This document shows, piece by piece, positions 42,302-51,561 of a stretch of 64,000 nt of DNA. Under the pieces are notes generated by a model. That model was not told the DNA's origin. It was given only the letters and a program-made list of their open reading frames with translations, and did not search any database. Source of the DNA: UBA2241 sp963777895 (GTDB taxonomy: Bacteria > Actinomycetota > Thermoleophilia > UBA2241); contig CAVZSF010000002.1 of assembly GCA_963777895.1 (NCBI GenBank), positions 62,001-126,000 on the forward strand, written 5' to 3'. Within the stretch, counting starts at the first letter, position 1. Every line of letters starts with the position of its first letter. The position numbers were made by a program, and so were the translations under genes.

Positions 42302-42820
42302 ATGGCGACGAACGGCAACGGACAGGACGAGGGCGCCGCGACCGGACAGACCGCGGCTGAGGAGACGACGATCAAGGGCAAGTTCGCCGGCGTCGTGCGG
42401 GCTGAGAGAGCCGAGCTCCATCAGAGCATGGCGGGCGTCGTTGCGGCGCGCGGCCCGGTCAGCGTGAAGCAGGGCATGGCCGGCGCCATGCTCGGCACCG
42501 GTGACGTCACCGTGAACCAAGGTTACGCGACCTGCGTCGGAACGATCGGACAGGCGCACGTTCATCAGGGGGCGACGCAGTGGCTCTTCACGGCGAAGGG
42601 GGTCGAGATCGACCAGGGCGGCGCCCTCGTCGTCGCGGCGCCCAGGGTCGCCGTGCACCGCGGCTATCTCGGACTCGCGCTCGGGCAGCACGTCGACCTC
42701 GACGAGAGCTCGAAGCTGGTCTTCACGCCGGCCAGCGCCGCCGTCTTCGGCGCCGTCGCCGGCCTCGTGTTCGGGCTGGTCTCGTTGATGGGCCTGCGCA
42801 AGCGGTTCAAGCGCGACTGA
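42302..42820 (+). CDS. Membrane-anchored protein with a repetitive beta-helix-like region
   Basis: 172 residues. The first 35 are polar (Gly/Glu/Gln/Thr). Residues 40-135 are short beta-strand repeats (VVRAERAELHQSMAG, VVAARGPVSVKQGMAG, DVTVNQGYATCVGTI, AHVHQGATQWLFTA, VEIDQGGALVVAA), reminiscent of bactofilin-like right-handed beta-helices. A single membrane helix follows (AAVFGAVAGLVFGLVSLMGL), then a basic tail RKRFKRD. AAAGGGAAG precedes ATG 42302. I recognise no named family. A scaffold role is only a guess. Confidence 0.55.
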   Translation: MATNGNGQDEGAATGQTAAEETTIKGKFAGVVRAERAELHQSMAGVVAARGPVSVKQGMAGAMLGTGDVTVNQGYATCVGTIGQAHVHQGATQWLFTAKGVEIDQGGALVVAAPRVAVHRGYLGLALGQHVDLDESSKLVFTPASAAVFGAVAGLVFGLVSLMGLRKRFKRD

Positions 42821-42858
42821 CCGGACGCCTTGGCCGGTGGCGGCGGCGTAATGTGCGT

Positions 42859-43611
42859 ATGACGGGCGCGAAGGACGCGGCCGCGCGGGCCGCCGGCATC
42901 GTCGCCGATCTGCGGGGGCGCGGCAGCGAAGCCGACCGCGCCGGCATGGCGCGCTACGGCATCAAGACCGACACCGCCGTCGGCGTGTCGATCTACGTAC
43001 TGCGTGACTTGGCCAAACCGCTGCGCGGAGACCACGAGCTCGCGCTCGCCCTCTGGGCGACCGGCGTCCACGAGGCGCGCATCCTGGCGAGCATCGTCGA
43101 CGACCCGGGGCAGGTGACCGAGGCGCAGATGGAGCGCTGGGTCGCCGCGTTCGACAGTTGGGACGTCTGCGACCAGGTCACCTCCAATCTCTTCGACAAG
43201 ACGCCCCTCGCCTACGCGAAGGCAGTGGAGTGGGCGGCGCGCGACGAAGAGTTCGTCAAGCGCGCCGCCTTCGCCACGATCGCCGCCCTGGCTGTGCAGG
43301 ACAAGCAGGCGACCGACGACGACCTCCTGCAGTTCCTGCCGCTCATCGAGCGCGAAGCCGGCGACGAGCGCAACTTCGTGAAGAAGGCCGTGAACTGGGC
43401 GCTGCGCAACATCGGCAAGAGGAATCAGGCGCTCAACGCGGCGGCCGTGGCCTGCGCGGAGCGCATCCGCATGGCCGCCGACCAGCGCGCCGGCGGTCCG
43501 CGAGGCGGCGACGCGGCGGCGCGTAGCGCCCGCTGGGTCGCCGCCGACGCGCTGCGTGAGCTCACGTCCGAGAAGCTCCGGCGGCGCCTGGGGCTCGAGC
43601 CCTCCGCCTGA
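42859..43611 (+). CDS. AlkD-like DNA alkylation repair protein
   Basis: 250 residues of HEAT-like helical repeats of the AlkD family, which removes bulky alkylated bases from DNA by flipping-independent recognition. Seen: GMARYGIKTDTAVGVSIYVL, HELALALWATGVHEARILAS, WVAAFDSWDVCDQVTSNLF, and FVKKAVNWALRNIGKRN, the repeat with conserved Trp, Asp and Arg. TAATGT (42849-42854) lies four bases before ATG 42859, implying a leaderless transcript. The C-terminus (RWVAADALRELTSEKLRRRL) is a typical ending. Stand-alone. Confidence 0.8.
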   Translation: MTGAKDAAARAAGIVADLRGRGSEADRAGMARYGIKTDTAVGVSIYVLRDLAKPLRGDHELALALWATGVHEARILASIVDDPGQVTEAQMERWVAAFDSWDVCDQVTSNLFDKTPLAYAKAVEWAARDEEFVKRAAFATIAALAVQDKQATDDDLLQFLPLIEREAGDERNFVKKAVNWALRNIGKRNQALNAAAVACAERIRMAADQRAGGPRGGDAAARSARWVAADALRELTSEKLRRRLGLEPSA

Positions 43612-43760
43612 GTCGCGACCGGCGGTCGGCTCGAGCCGCTTCGGGGTCGCCGCTCCTTCCCATCTCCTGCCTGCGGGCCGGGGCCGCCTTGTAGCCGCCA
43701 TGCTCGCGGGATAGCATCAGCCCCTGCACGGCGACGCCAGAGCCAGGAGGGCCACAGGCG

Positions 43761-46418
43761 ATGGCGGACACAACACGCAGGGCGACGCCACACCGCCGGC
43801 ATCCCCGTCTGGTCAGAGGAGCCGAGTGGCTCCGTATGCACCAGGTCGGCGTTGGTCTGCTTGCCGCCGCCCTGATCGCCGCTGTCTTCGTGCTCGACCT
43901 GGCCACCCCGCAGCGCTTCCTTGCGGGTCTGTACTTCATCCCGCTGACGCTGCTCGCCATCTCGCTGCGCGAGCACGTGGTCGGCTTCGCCGTCGTCGTC
44001 TGCCTGATACTCGACGCGCTCGCCAACAGCCTCACCGGCGAGCTCGACGTCACCCGTGGGCTCGAACTGGTGTACGGTGCGCTCGCCGGGGGCGGTCTCG
44101 TGATCCTGGCGTACCTGATCGCCCGTCTCACCGATCTGTCGGGGTATGCGTCGGCGCGCGCCCAGCTCGCCGAAGCCACCGCCGACATCGTGAGCGGCGT
44201 CCGAGGACGCGGCCAGATCGACGAGCTGCTCCAGGAGAGCCTGGAACGCATGGGCAGCCAGGTCTGGGCGACGCACGGCGTGCTGCTCACGCTGGGCGAC
44301 GGCGGCGAGCTGCTTCGCCGCGCCGCCTTCGGCCTCGACGAGGTGACCAGCCCGCGCGCCGTGCTCCTTTCCGAGCTGCCCGCGGCGCAGGACGCGCTGG
44401 AGGCCGGCCACGCCGTCCAGCGGGACGGCGCGGCCGGCGTCTTCCCCGTGCCGCCGCACACGCGCCTCGAGGTCGTGCTCACGGTGCCCGTCCGGACCTT
44501 CGGCAAGGACGTCGGCATCATCGTGCTGGACCGGCCCTACGACGCCGGTGAGTACCGCGAGGAGGAGCTCGGCTTCGTCGAGAGCGTCGCCCGGTACATC
44601 GGCGTCGCGCTCGAGAACCTGCGCCTGATGGTGGCGGCCGAAAGCAGGCGGCGCGCCCTGGAGCTGGTGCGCGATTCCAGTCTCGACTTTGCCCAGAGCG
44701 TGGGTCTGCCGGAGGTGCTGGAGGCCGTCGTCATGCGCCTGCTTCACGCCCTCGGCATGGACGCCTGCGACGTATACGAGGTCGATCTGGAACGCGAGGA
44801 GCTCCGTCTGCTCGTGAACTACGGCGACTGGCAGCTCGACGAGGATGTGGAGACCGGCAGCATCTTCACGTTCGCCGAATTCGGCGCGAGCGCGCTTGCC
44901 GTCACCACGCGGCAGCCTGTGATGATCACCTCCCCCGACGACCCCATCCTGACGCAGCGGGGACGCGAGCTCTTCCGCCGGTACGACCATCGCACGGGGG
45001 TGAGCATCCCGCTGCGCATCGGCGAGCGCGTGATCGGTCTGGTCGAGCTGTACGACAACAAGGTGTCGCGCAAGCTCGACCCCGACGAGCTGAGTCTTGC
45101 CGGGTCGATCTGCCGCTTCGCCGCGCTCGCCATGGACAAGGCGCGGCTCTTCGAGGAAGAGCGCGCCACGGCCGAGCGGCTGGACCGGCTCGCCCGTCAG
45201 CTCCAGCGCCTGCAGGAGTTCAGCCTCGGGCTCACCCGACGCCTCGCGCACGCGCCGCCCCAGACGATCCTCGACGAGGTCGTGCGGGCGGCGCGCGACC
45301 TGCTCGGCGTGCAGTGCGTCGCGGCACTCGGCGGCGGCGGCGAGCAGCTCATCGTGAAGGCGATGGCGGGGAGGCCGAAGGCGGCGCTCGTGCGGTCGGG
45401 GGCCGGAAGCGGGCTGCCGACCGACGAGGAGCCCACCGCCGCGGCCGTCGTCCTCGATCGCTGCCACGCCGTACTGGTGCAGCCGCCCGACGGCCTCCTT
45501 GCGGAGGAGGGCATGCTGGCCCCTCGCACGATCCTCGCCGACGGTCTGCTCGCCGCTCCGGTCGAGGGCGACAAGCCCTCGCATGTCACGGCGCTCGTCA
45601 TGCTCGACAAGCTCGACGGCGCCTTCGACGACGCGGACGAGTTGCTCGCGGCCACGCTGGCGGCGCAGCTCGGCGCCAGCCTCCACAACGCGGCCGCTTT
45701 CCAGCGCGAGCACGAGATCGCCGAGACCTTCCAGCAGGCGCTCCTGATGCAGCCGCCGCCGATCCCGGGCATGGACGTCGGCGTCTGCTACCGCGCCGCG
45801 ACGGAGGCTGCCAGGGTCGGCGGCGACTTCTACGACGTCGTCAGGCTGGGACCGAACCGCCTGATGGTGGTGGTCGGCGACGTCTGCGGCAAGAGCCTGC
45901 CCGCCGCCGCCCAGTCGGCGGTGGTGCGCTACATGTTGCGCGCCTACGCCCAGGAGGAGTCGCCTGGGCAGGCGCTCTCACGCCTCAACGCGACCGTCCT
46001 CTCGCAGATGCCGGGCGAGCCCTTCGTCACCCTGGTGGTCGCCTATATCGACGTCGCCCGCCACATGCTCGAGTACGCCGTGGCCGGCCATCCGCGTCCC
46101 ATCGTTCTAGCCGGCCACGGCGCCTTCCCGCTCAGCGACGACGGCGGTGTGCCCATCGGCATCTTCAGCGGCGCGGTCTACGCCACGCAGCGCGCCATCC
46201 TGCCGGAGGACTCGACCGTGGTGCTCTACACCGACGGCATGATCGAGGCTCGCCGCGAGCGCAAGCTCTTCGGCGAGCGTCGCCTTGCCGAGGCCGTGAT
46301 GGACGGCCTCGCCCTGACCGCCCAGGACCAGGCGGACAGCCTGCTGGCGACGGTGCGCGACTATGCGGAGGGCGTGCTCGCCGACGACTGCGCCGTCGTG
46401 GTGATCCGGCTGCCGTAG
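43761..46418 (+). CDS. Membrane GAF-domain SpoIIE-type PP2C phosphatase
   Basis: 885 residues. Four predicted membrane helices at about 30-122 (VGVGLLAAALIAAVFVLDLA, FLAGLYFIPLTLLAISL, FAVVVCLILDALAN, LVYGALAGGGLVILAYLI). Three GAF-like domains at about 145-640, then a SpoIIE phosphatase domain at 660-885 with RVGGDFYDVV, VVVGDVCGKS, VAYIDVARHMLEYAVAGHPR, and LYTDGMIEAR. Such proteins dephosphorylate anti-sigma factor antagonists in stress or sporulation switches. No RsbV/RsbW gene is adjacent. The C-terminal 58 bases overlap the convergent M50 gene. Signal ligands for the GAF domains are unknown. Confidence 0.85.
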   Translation: MADTTRRATPHRRHPRLVRGAEWLRMHQVGVGLLAAALIAAVFVLDLATPQRFLAGLYFIPLTLLAISLREHVVGFAVVVCLILDALANSLTGELDVTRGLELVYGALAGGGLVILAYLIARLTDLSGYASARAQLAEATADIVSGVRGRGQIDELLQESLERMGSQVWATHGVLLTLGDGGELLRRAAFGLDEVTSPRAVLLSELPAAQDALEAGHAVQRDGAAGVFPVPPHTRLEVVLTVPVRTFGKDVGIIVLDRPYDAGEYREEELGFVESVARYIGVALENLRLMVAAESRRRALELVRDSSLDFAQSVGLPEVLEAVVMRLLHALGMDACDVYEVDLEREELRLLVNYGDWQLDEDVETGSIFTFAEFGASALAVTTRQPVMITSPDDPILTQRGRELFRRYDHRTGVSIPLRIGERVIGLVELYDNKVSRKLDPDELSLAGSICRFAALAMDKARLFEEERATAERLDRLARQLQRLQEFSLGLTRRLAHAPPQTILDEVVRAARDLLGVQCVAALGGGGEQLIVKAMAGRPKAALVRSGAGSGLPTDEEPTAAAVVLDRCHAVLVQPPDGLLAEEGMLAPRTILADGLLAAPVEGDKPSHVTALVMLDKLDGAFDDADELLAATLAAQLGASLHNAAAFQREHEIAETFQQALLMQPPPIPGMDVGVCYRAATEAARVGGDFYDVVRLGPNRLMVVVGDVCGKSLPAAAQSAVVRYMLRAYAQEESPGQALSRLNATVLSQMPGEPFVTLVVAYIDVARHMLEYAVAGHPRPIVLAGHGAFPLSDDGGVPIGIFSGAVYATQRAILPEDSTVVLYTDGMIEARRERKLFGERRLAEAVMDGLALTAQDQADSLLATVRDYAEGVLADDCAVVVIRLP

Positions 46419-47521
46419 CGCACGTAGCGCGCGACGGCGGCATCGTCGATGAACCCCACGAGCCGCCCGTCCTGGACGACCAGCGCCCGGTCCGTCCCGC
46501 GCGTGCGCATGAGCCGCACGGCGTCCACGACCGGCGTGTCGGGGCCGACGATGGGCAGGTGCTCGGCGTCCACCATCAGGTCACGGACGCGGCGCAGGTC
46601 CCAGTCTTCGCGCGGGACCTCGCGCAAGTCCGCGGCGCACACGAGGCCCTCCGGGTACCCGTCCCCGTCCTCGTCGACGGCCAGGCAACGGTCGTCGTAG
46701 TCGCGCATGCCGCCCTCACGGTTGAGCGCGGCCCCGATGGTGATGGACGGCGGGACCCAGCCCGCCGGGCGGCTCATGAGCTGTCCCGTCGAGAGTCCTT
46801 CGAGGCGACCTTCCAGCTTGGCTTGAGCGCCGCTCGCGCGGGAGGCCTGGACGATCGCCCAGCCGATGAAGGCCATCCACAGGCCGCCGACGGCGCTGTC
46901 GTACAGCAGCTCGACGGCACCAAGGGCGATGAACAGGTAGCCGAAGACCTGGCCCACCCTGGTCGCGCGGACGGTGGCCTTCGCGAAGTCCCTGGACCTG
47001 GCCCACAGGACGGCGCGCAGCACGCGGCCGCCGTCCATGGGGAAGCCAGGCAGCAAGTTGAAGACGGCCAGCGAGAGGTTGGCCACACCGAGGTAGAAGA
47101 GGACCGCCTGAAGCTGCTCGGGCCGGTTCACCAGGTAGGCCAGACCGAGGGTGACGGCCCCGATGAGAGCGCTCACCAGCGGCCCGACGCCGGCGAGGAG
47201 CGCCTCGCGGCCCGGCGACGAGGCCTCCTTCTCGATGCTGGCCACACCGCCCAACAGGAAGAGCGTGATGTGCTTGACGGGGATGCCCTGGTGGCGTGCC
47301 ACGAGGGAGTGGCCGAGCTCGTGGGCGAGCACCGACGCGAACAGCAGGAGGCTCGCGAGGACGGCGATCGCCCAGGTCGTCGCAACCGCCCAGCCCGGAT
47401 ACGCGCTCGGGAAGAAGCCCGTGCCCAGGGTGTACGAGAAGAGCGCGAGCACGATGAACCAGCTCGGGTGGATGGCGATGTCGATGCCGAAGAGCTTGCC
47501 GATGCGGATTCCGCCCGTCAT
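46361..47521 (-). CDS. Site-2 protease (M50 family) with CBS domains
   Basis: 386 residues. The membrane zinc protease has ASVLAHELGHSLVARHQG (HExxH) and VFNLLPGFPMDGGRVL (the NxxPxxPxDG third motif), with helices on both sides (IAIHPSWFIVLALFSYTLGT, TWAIAVLASLLLFASVLAH, SALIGAVTLGLAYLV). The C-terminus has a CBS pair (ITIGAALNREGGMRDYDDRC, DLMVDAEHLPIVGPDTPVVD then AVRLMRTRGTDRALVVQDGR). It probably cleaves a membrane substrate in its transmembrane part under CBS control by adenine nucleotides. The tail overlaps the phosphatase gene by 58 bases. Confidence 0.85.
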   Translation of the reverse strand: MTGGIRIGKLFGIDIAIHPSWFIVLALFSYTLGTGFFPSAYPGWAVATTWAIAVLASLLLFASVLAHELGHSLVARHQGIPVKHITLFLLGGVASIEKEASSPGREALLAGVGPLVSALIGAVTLGLAYLVNRPEQLQAVLFYLGVANLSLAVFNLLPGFPMDGGRVLRAVLWARSRDFAKATVRATRVGQVFGYLFIALGAVELLYDSAVGGLWMAFIGWAIVQASRASGAQAKLEGRLEGLSTGQLMSRPAGWVPPSITIGAALNREGGMRDYDDRCLAVDEDGDGYPEGLVCAADLREVPREDWDLRRVRDLMVDAEHLPIVGPDTPVVDAVRLMRTRGTDRALVVQDGRLVGFIDDAAVARYVRYGSRITTTAQSSASTPSA

Positions 47522-47661
47522 GCGGGGTCCTCCTGGGTCGTCCGTCAGCGTGATGATTCCCGCCGCAAAACGCCTACACAGGGTGACGGAGGGGCCGGTG
47601 GCGGCGGCTCGCGCAGCGGCAGCTCGCCCCAGTTTGGCTCAGTGGGCTTCGGAGGGGAGGG

Positions 47662-47696
47662 GGTGGCCCGCCGGACGAAGGGTCCGGCGGGCCACC
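47662..47696 (-). terminator. Hairpin terminator after larA
   Basis: GGTGGCCCGCCGGAC (47662-47676) and its reverse complement (47682-47696) form a perfect 15-base stem with loop GAAGG, four bases past the larA stop. Confidence 0.65.
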
Positions 47697-47699
47697 GGT

Positions 47700-49013
47700 T
47701 CACGCCTGATGGACGACGGTCGTGGCGGCGTCCGCGATGGCGAGCACGCGCGGGCGGCGGCCGAGGCGTTGCTCGGCCGCCCGGATCGCGTCCTCGGGAT
47801 CCGCGTACGCCTCGAGCCCGAGGCGCGCGAGCATGGCCGTGTCGCTCGCGCCGGCAAGCGCGATGCGGAAGCGCTCCAGGACGCGGGCCGTGGTGAAGGC
47901 GCGCTGACCGCCGGGGCCGAGCTCGCCCCGCAGGCCGCGCGCGATGATCTCGGCCGGCGAGGCTCCTCCGCCGAGGACCGCGGCGAAGTTCTGCTCCCCC
48001 GGCCCGTCTCCGACGCCCAGGGGCAGGTCGGCGCACAGCACGAGGACGCCGCCGTCGGCGAGCGCGGGGCGGTCCTGCGAACCCAGGTAGGTGGCCGGCC
48101 GCGAAGCCTGGTACAGGCTGTCGCTCTTCGGGCGGGAGATGCCCGCGACGATCACGTCGTAGCGCTCCGGCACGGCCCGCAGCCAGGCCGCGCGGTGGGC
48201 GTTGGCGACCGTCGTCTGGGTCGCCGTCGGTTCGCCGGAGGCCGCCATCACCACGCGGCCCTCCTCGTCGACGACCACGTTGACCACGGCGTGCAGCGGC
48301 GTGCGCGCCGCCACTTCGCGGAGCGCCTGCTGGAACGGGTTGCCTTCGAGGCGGCCGAGCACCACGCCGGGCCGGCTGAGGAAGGCCGGATGATGCGTGA
48401 ACGCGATCGTCTTCTGGCCCGCGCACCCGACCGAGACCGTCTTGACTCCCCCTGAGAAACCCGCATACAGGTGCGGCTCCACGGTCCCGACGGCGACGGC
48501 GAAGGCCGCTCCGGCGACACGGCGCGCGACGTAGGCGGGCACGCCGAGCTCGGTCTCGCCGAGATACGTCTGCTCGCCCTCGATGCCTTGCGCGTCGATG
48601 ACCTCCACGCGAGCGGCGACGGCGTCGCCCACCAGGGCGCGCCTCTTCTCGTCCGTGTTGACGGCGTGCAGCCCGCAGCCGACGAGGATCACGATCTGAT
48701 CGTCCGGCACGCCGGCGCGGCCGAGCTCGGCCAGCAGCGGCCCCAGGACGACCGGCGAGGGGGTCGGCCGCGTCGAGTCGGTGATGATCACCGCGACCTC
48801 GCCACCCGGCGACGCCGCGAGAGCGTCGCGCACCTGCTCGACGAGCGGCGGCGCCGCGATCGGCTCCCCGAGAGCGCAGGCGACGGCCCAGGTCTCGTCC
48901 TCGAAGGGCACGAGCCGCGCCGGCTGTTCGAAGGCGTCGGCGCGCGGCACCGGCACGCGGCGGTCGCCGCAGAAGACCCAGGGCACAGCGGCTACGTCTG
49001 GCGAATCACTCAC
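47700..49013 (-). CDS. larA: LarA-family nickel-pincer racemase
   Basis: 437 residues. LarA interconverts D- and L-lactate (relatives use other 2-hydroxyacids) with a nickel-pincer nucleotide. The signature is all present: VAVIITDSTRPTPSPVVLGP, ILVGCGLHAVNTDEKRR (His of GxxH), VGTVEPHLYAGFSGGVKTVS (His, and the Lys that tethers the cofactor in GFSGGxK), and IAFTHHPAFL (His). GTG 49013 is preferred over an ATG 33 bases upstream since GGGAGG lies five bases before it. LarE is encoded at 63.0 kb; LarB and LarC are not in the window. Confidence 0.85.
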   Translation of the reverse strand: MSDSPDVAAVPWVFCGDRRVPVPRADAFEQPARLVPFEDETWAVACALGEPIAAPPLVEQVRDALAASPGGEVAVIITDSTRPTPSPVVLGPLLAELGRAGVPDDQIVILVGCGLHAVNTDEKRRALVGDAVAARVEVIDAQGIEGEQTYLGETELGVPAYVARRVAGAAFAVAVGTVEPHLYAGFSGGVKTVSVGCAGQKTIAFTHHPAFLSRPGVVLGRLEGNPFQQALREVAARTPLHAVVNVVVDEEGRVVMAASGEPTATQTTVANAHRAAWLRAVPERYDVIVAGISRPKSDSLYQASRPATYLGSQDRPALADGGVLVLCADLPLGVGDGPGEQNFAAVLGGGASPAEIIARGLRGELGPGGQRAFTTARVLERFRIALAGASDTAMLARLGLEAYADPEDAIRAAEQRLGRRPRVLAIADAATTVVHQA

Positions 49014-49049
49014 TCGTACCTCCCTGCGTTCATTGACTGCTCCCATCGT

Positions 49050-49331
49050 TCAGCGCCCCTGTCCACGGCTCGACCGTTCCTTCTGGGGGTGGTAGCCGGG
49101 ACCCGATCTCGGCGTCGGTGGCGGGTAGAAGAAGTAGGCGATCAACATGAACACCAGGCCGACCAGCGGGATCAGACCGGCGAAGAAACCCACGACGAGC
49201 CAGTTGAAGACGCTGCGGAACGTCTTCTTCGCGGTGAAGTAGCCGAGGATCATGCAGGCGACCGTCTGGAAGCCCAACGTGTAGAAGGTGAAGAGGAAGC
49301 CCACGGCGTCGAGGGCGAGCGGCAGCTTCAT
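49050..49331 (-). CDS. Small membrane protein
   Basis: 93 residues with two predicted helices (GFLFTFYTLGFQTVACMILG and WLVVGFFAGLIPLVGLVFML followed by IAYFFYPP), a short basic loop (AKKTFRS), and a polar Pro/Gly/Arg tail. I recognise no family. It is encoded between larA and the WYL regulator on the same strand, 36 bases before larA, so it might be co-transcribed with it; nothing shows a role. Confidence 0.6.
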   Translation of the reverse strand: MKLPLALDAVGFLFTFYTLGFQTVACMILGYFTAKKTFRSVFNWLVVGFFAGLIPLVGLVFMLIAYFFYPPPTPRSGPGYHPQKERSSRGQGR

Positions 49332-49350
49332 GGAAGCGAGTATACCGGCC

Positions 49351-51447
49351 TCACCCGGCGTAGCGGGCGAGCAGCGCAGCGACCGCGCCCTTCAGCGCCT
49401 CGATCGCCTCGGGCGGCGCCAGGGGACGGGCCTCGCCACCGAAGCGCAGCAGATAGTGAGTGAGCCAGGGCACGTCGACGTAGGCCTGTCGCGCCAGGCA
49501 CGAACCGTCCGGCAGGACGTCTATCGGCTGGAGCTCCTCGACGTAGCGCCTGACGTTCGCGCCGTACCAGACCGTCGCGCTCGCCGGCGCGTACGCCGCG
49601 GTCGTCGGCACGCCCTCTCTTCTGTAGAGATCGAGCTCGATATCGGGACGGGGCGCGAAGCTCTCGTCCCGCAGCTGAGCCCGCTTGGTGGTCGACACGC
49701 GAAAGACGCGGCGGGCTTGCGCCCGCCGACAGTAGCAGACGTAGTACCACTCACTGCGGCTGCGGACGAGCAGGTAGGGTTCGACGTCGCGCACCGAGGT
49801 CGCGTCCTTGCCCTCGGACCAGTACTCGATGGTCAGCACGCGGCGCTCCCGGATCGCTGTGTTGACGGCGTCGAGGATCGCGTCGGCGACGGGGACAAGG
49901 TCGGTGGCGGCCACCCGTGGGGGCGCCGCGTGCCGGGCGCGGCGGAGCTTCTCCGCCGCGCCCGCCAGCGCGGCGCCCTGCTCGGGGGGCAACTGGCCGC
50001 CGACGAGCTCGACGGCGAGCAGCAGGGTGTCTGCCTGCAACGGCGCGAGCCGGGCAGGCCGCTCGAAGGCCTCGCCGGCGGGGTCGCAGGTGACCTCGAT
50101 CCGGTCGCGTCCCTTGAAATCGGCGAAGAGCAGGGTGCCATCCGCGCCGAAGTTGGCGATCCTGAGCAGGCGCACGTCGGCGCGCACTTCGGCGGGTGTG
50201 AGGCCGAGGTCGGCGCAGATGTCGTCCATGGCGAGAACGCCGACGCCGTCGTCGTCGCAGTGCCTGAGCAGGTAGGTGGCCAGCGTTGTGAGCCGGGTGA
50301 AATGGTCGACCTCGACGCGCCAGTCGTCAGCGTCGTGCCGGCCGGCTTTCGCCGTCTTGCCCGCTCGCTTGGCCGGCGTCGCGCTGCCGCCCGCAAGGCT
50401 CGCGTCCGGCGGCGGCGAGGCGAGCAGGGCGGCGAGCCGGCGGAGTCGGGCGGCGAGCTCGCCGCGCAGCTCCGCCGGCTCCTCCAGCGTGGCGTGCTCG
50501 CCCAGCCCCAGGACCCACTCGATCAGCGGACCGGCGGACGCGTAGCGCGTCCGCAGCTCTCTGCTCCCGTCGTCGTTGATCCGCGATGCTGCCCGCCTTG
50601 GCATAGTGCGCCTCGACCCACCAGGCCATCGCTTCGTCGATGGCGATGCGCGCCTCGCCGACGGTGCCGCCGAGCTGCCACGGTGCGCGGTCGCGGTAGG
50701 CGGCGAGGTCGAAGTCGGCGGGCACGGCGAAGTCGTGCGGTGCCCGGGTGTGGTGGATGACGCGCGAGCGGATGCGCGACAGCCGGAAGGTGCGCACGGC
50801 CTTGCGCAGTGGCAGAAGCCGATCACGTACCACTCGTCGCCGACCAACTGCAGGCCGTACGGGTCGACCGTCCGTTCGAGCTCCTCGTCGCGGCCGATCG
50901 CGTAGTAGCGGAAGACGACCGTCTTGCGGTCGGCTACGGCTGCCTGCAGCTTGGGCAGGGCGGCGGCGGCGGCGCCGGCGTGGTCCGGCAGGACCGCGAG
51001 CCCCGGCGCCGCCGCATCGGCCAGCAGTTCCGGACGGCCCTGCGCGAGGCTGACCAGGGCCAGCCGCAGGGGCTTGGAGTAGGCGAAGCGGTCTTCGAGC
51101 ACGGCCAGGCAGGCGGCGAGCGCCGTGAGCTCGTCGCGCGTCAGCTGCACGGCCGGCAGGTAGTAGGCGCTGGCCGGCAGGCTGTAGACCTCGCCGCCGT
51201 CGTGGCCCTGGTCGTCCGCCACGATCTCGATGCCGAGCTGGCCGAGCTCGTAGCGGTCCTCGTAGAAGCGCCGCTTGAAGGCCTCCTCCGTCATCGGGGG
51301 ATAGCCCTCGACGCGCTTGCGGATCTCGGCGACGCTCACCGGCTGACCGCCACGCGAGAGCAGCAGGGCGACGAGCGAGAGGCGCCGTATCAGCTTGTCG
51401 GCGTCTTTGGAGAAGCCCTCTTCGCGGGGCGCGCGCCCGCTCGTCAT
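49351..51447 (-). CDS. Tandem WYL-domain regulator (fused PafB/PafC-type); two frameshifts
   Basis: About 698 residues, two copies of the winged-helix plus WYL design in one chain. First half: LIRRLSLVALLLSRGGQPVS (winged helix), YPPMTEEAFKRRFYEDRYEL, then WYL with VVFRYYAIGRDEELERTVDP, EWYVIGFC. Second half: FTRLTTLATYLLRHCDDDGV, DDICADLGLTPAEVRADVRL, then WYL with TIEYWSEGKDATSVRDVEPY and RSEWYYVCYC. In actinobacteria PafB and PafC form a heterodimer that activates DNA-damage genes. Fused versions occur. Frame breaks near 50808 (missing base) and 50584 (extra base). ATG 51447 and 49351 mark a nearly complete chain. Confidence 0.8.
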   Translation of the reverse strand: MTSGRAPREEGFSKDADKLIRRLSLVALLLSRGGQPVSVAEIRKRVEGYPPMTEEAFKRRFYEDRYELGQLGIEIVADDQGHDGGEVYSLPASAYYLPAVQLTRDELTALAACLAVLEDRFAYSKPLRLALVSLAQGRPELLADAAAPGLAVLPDHAGAAAAALPKLQAAVADRKTVVFRYYAIGRDEELERTVDPYGLQLVGDEWYVIGFCHCARPCAPSGCRASARASSTTPGHRTTSPCPPTSTSPPTATAHRGSSAAPSARRASPSTKRWPGGSRRTMPRRAASRINDDGSRELRTRYASAGPLIEWVLGLGEHATLEEPAELRGELAARLRRLAALLASPPPDASLAGGSATPAKRAGKTAKAGRHDADDWRVEVDHFTRLTTLATYLLRHCDDDGVGVLAMDDICADLGLTPAEVRADVRLLRIANFGADGTLLFADFKGRDRIEVTCDPAGEAFERPARLAPLQADTLLLAVELVGGQLPPEQGAALAGAAEKLRRARHAAPPRVAATDLVPVADAILDAVNTAIRERRVLTIEYWSEGKDATSVRDVEPYLLVRSRSEWYYVCYCRRAQARRVFRVSTTKRAQLRDESFAPRPDIELDLYRREGVPTTAAYAPASATVWYGANVRRYVEELQPIDVLPDGSCLARQAYVDVPWLTHYLLRFGGEARPLAPPEAIEALKGAVAALLARYAG

Positions 51448-51561
51448 CGGATGCCCCCTCGGGATGGTCCGGCGGTCGGCCCGGCGTCTCGCCGGACCTC
51501 AGCAGCACATTCTACGCGGGTCCGGGAGCATCCTCCGGGAGGGAGGGGATGACGGGCTGCG

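Noticed and set aside
43425..45713. 762-residue minus-strand frame inside the SpoIIE gene
   Set aside because: High-GC shadow of the phosphatase gene; composition typical of antisense frames.
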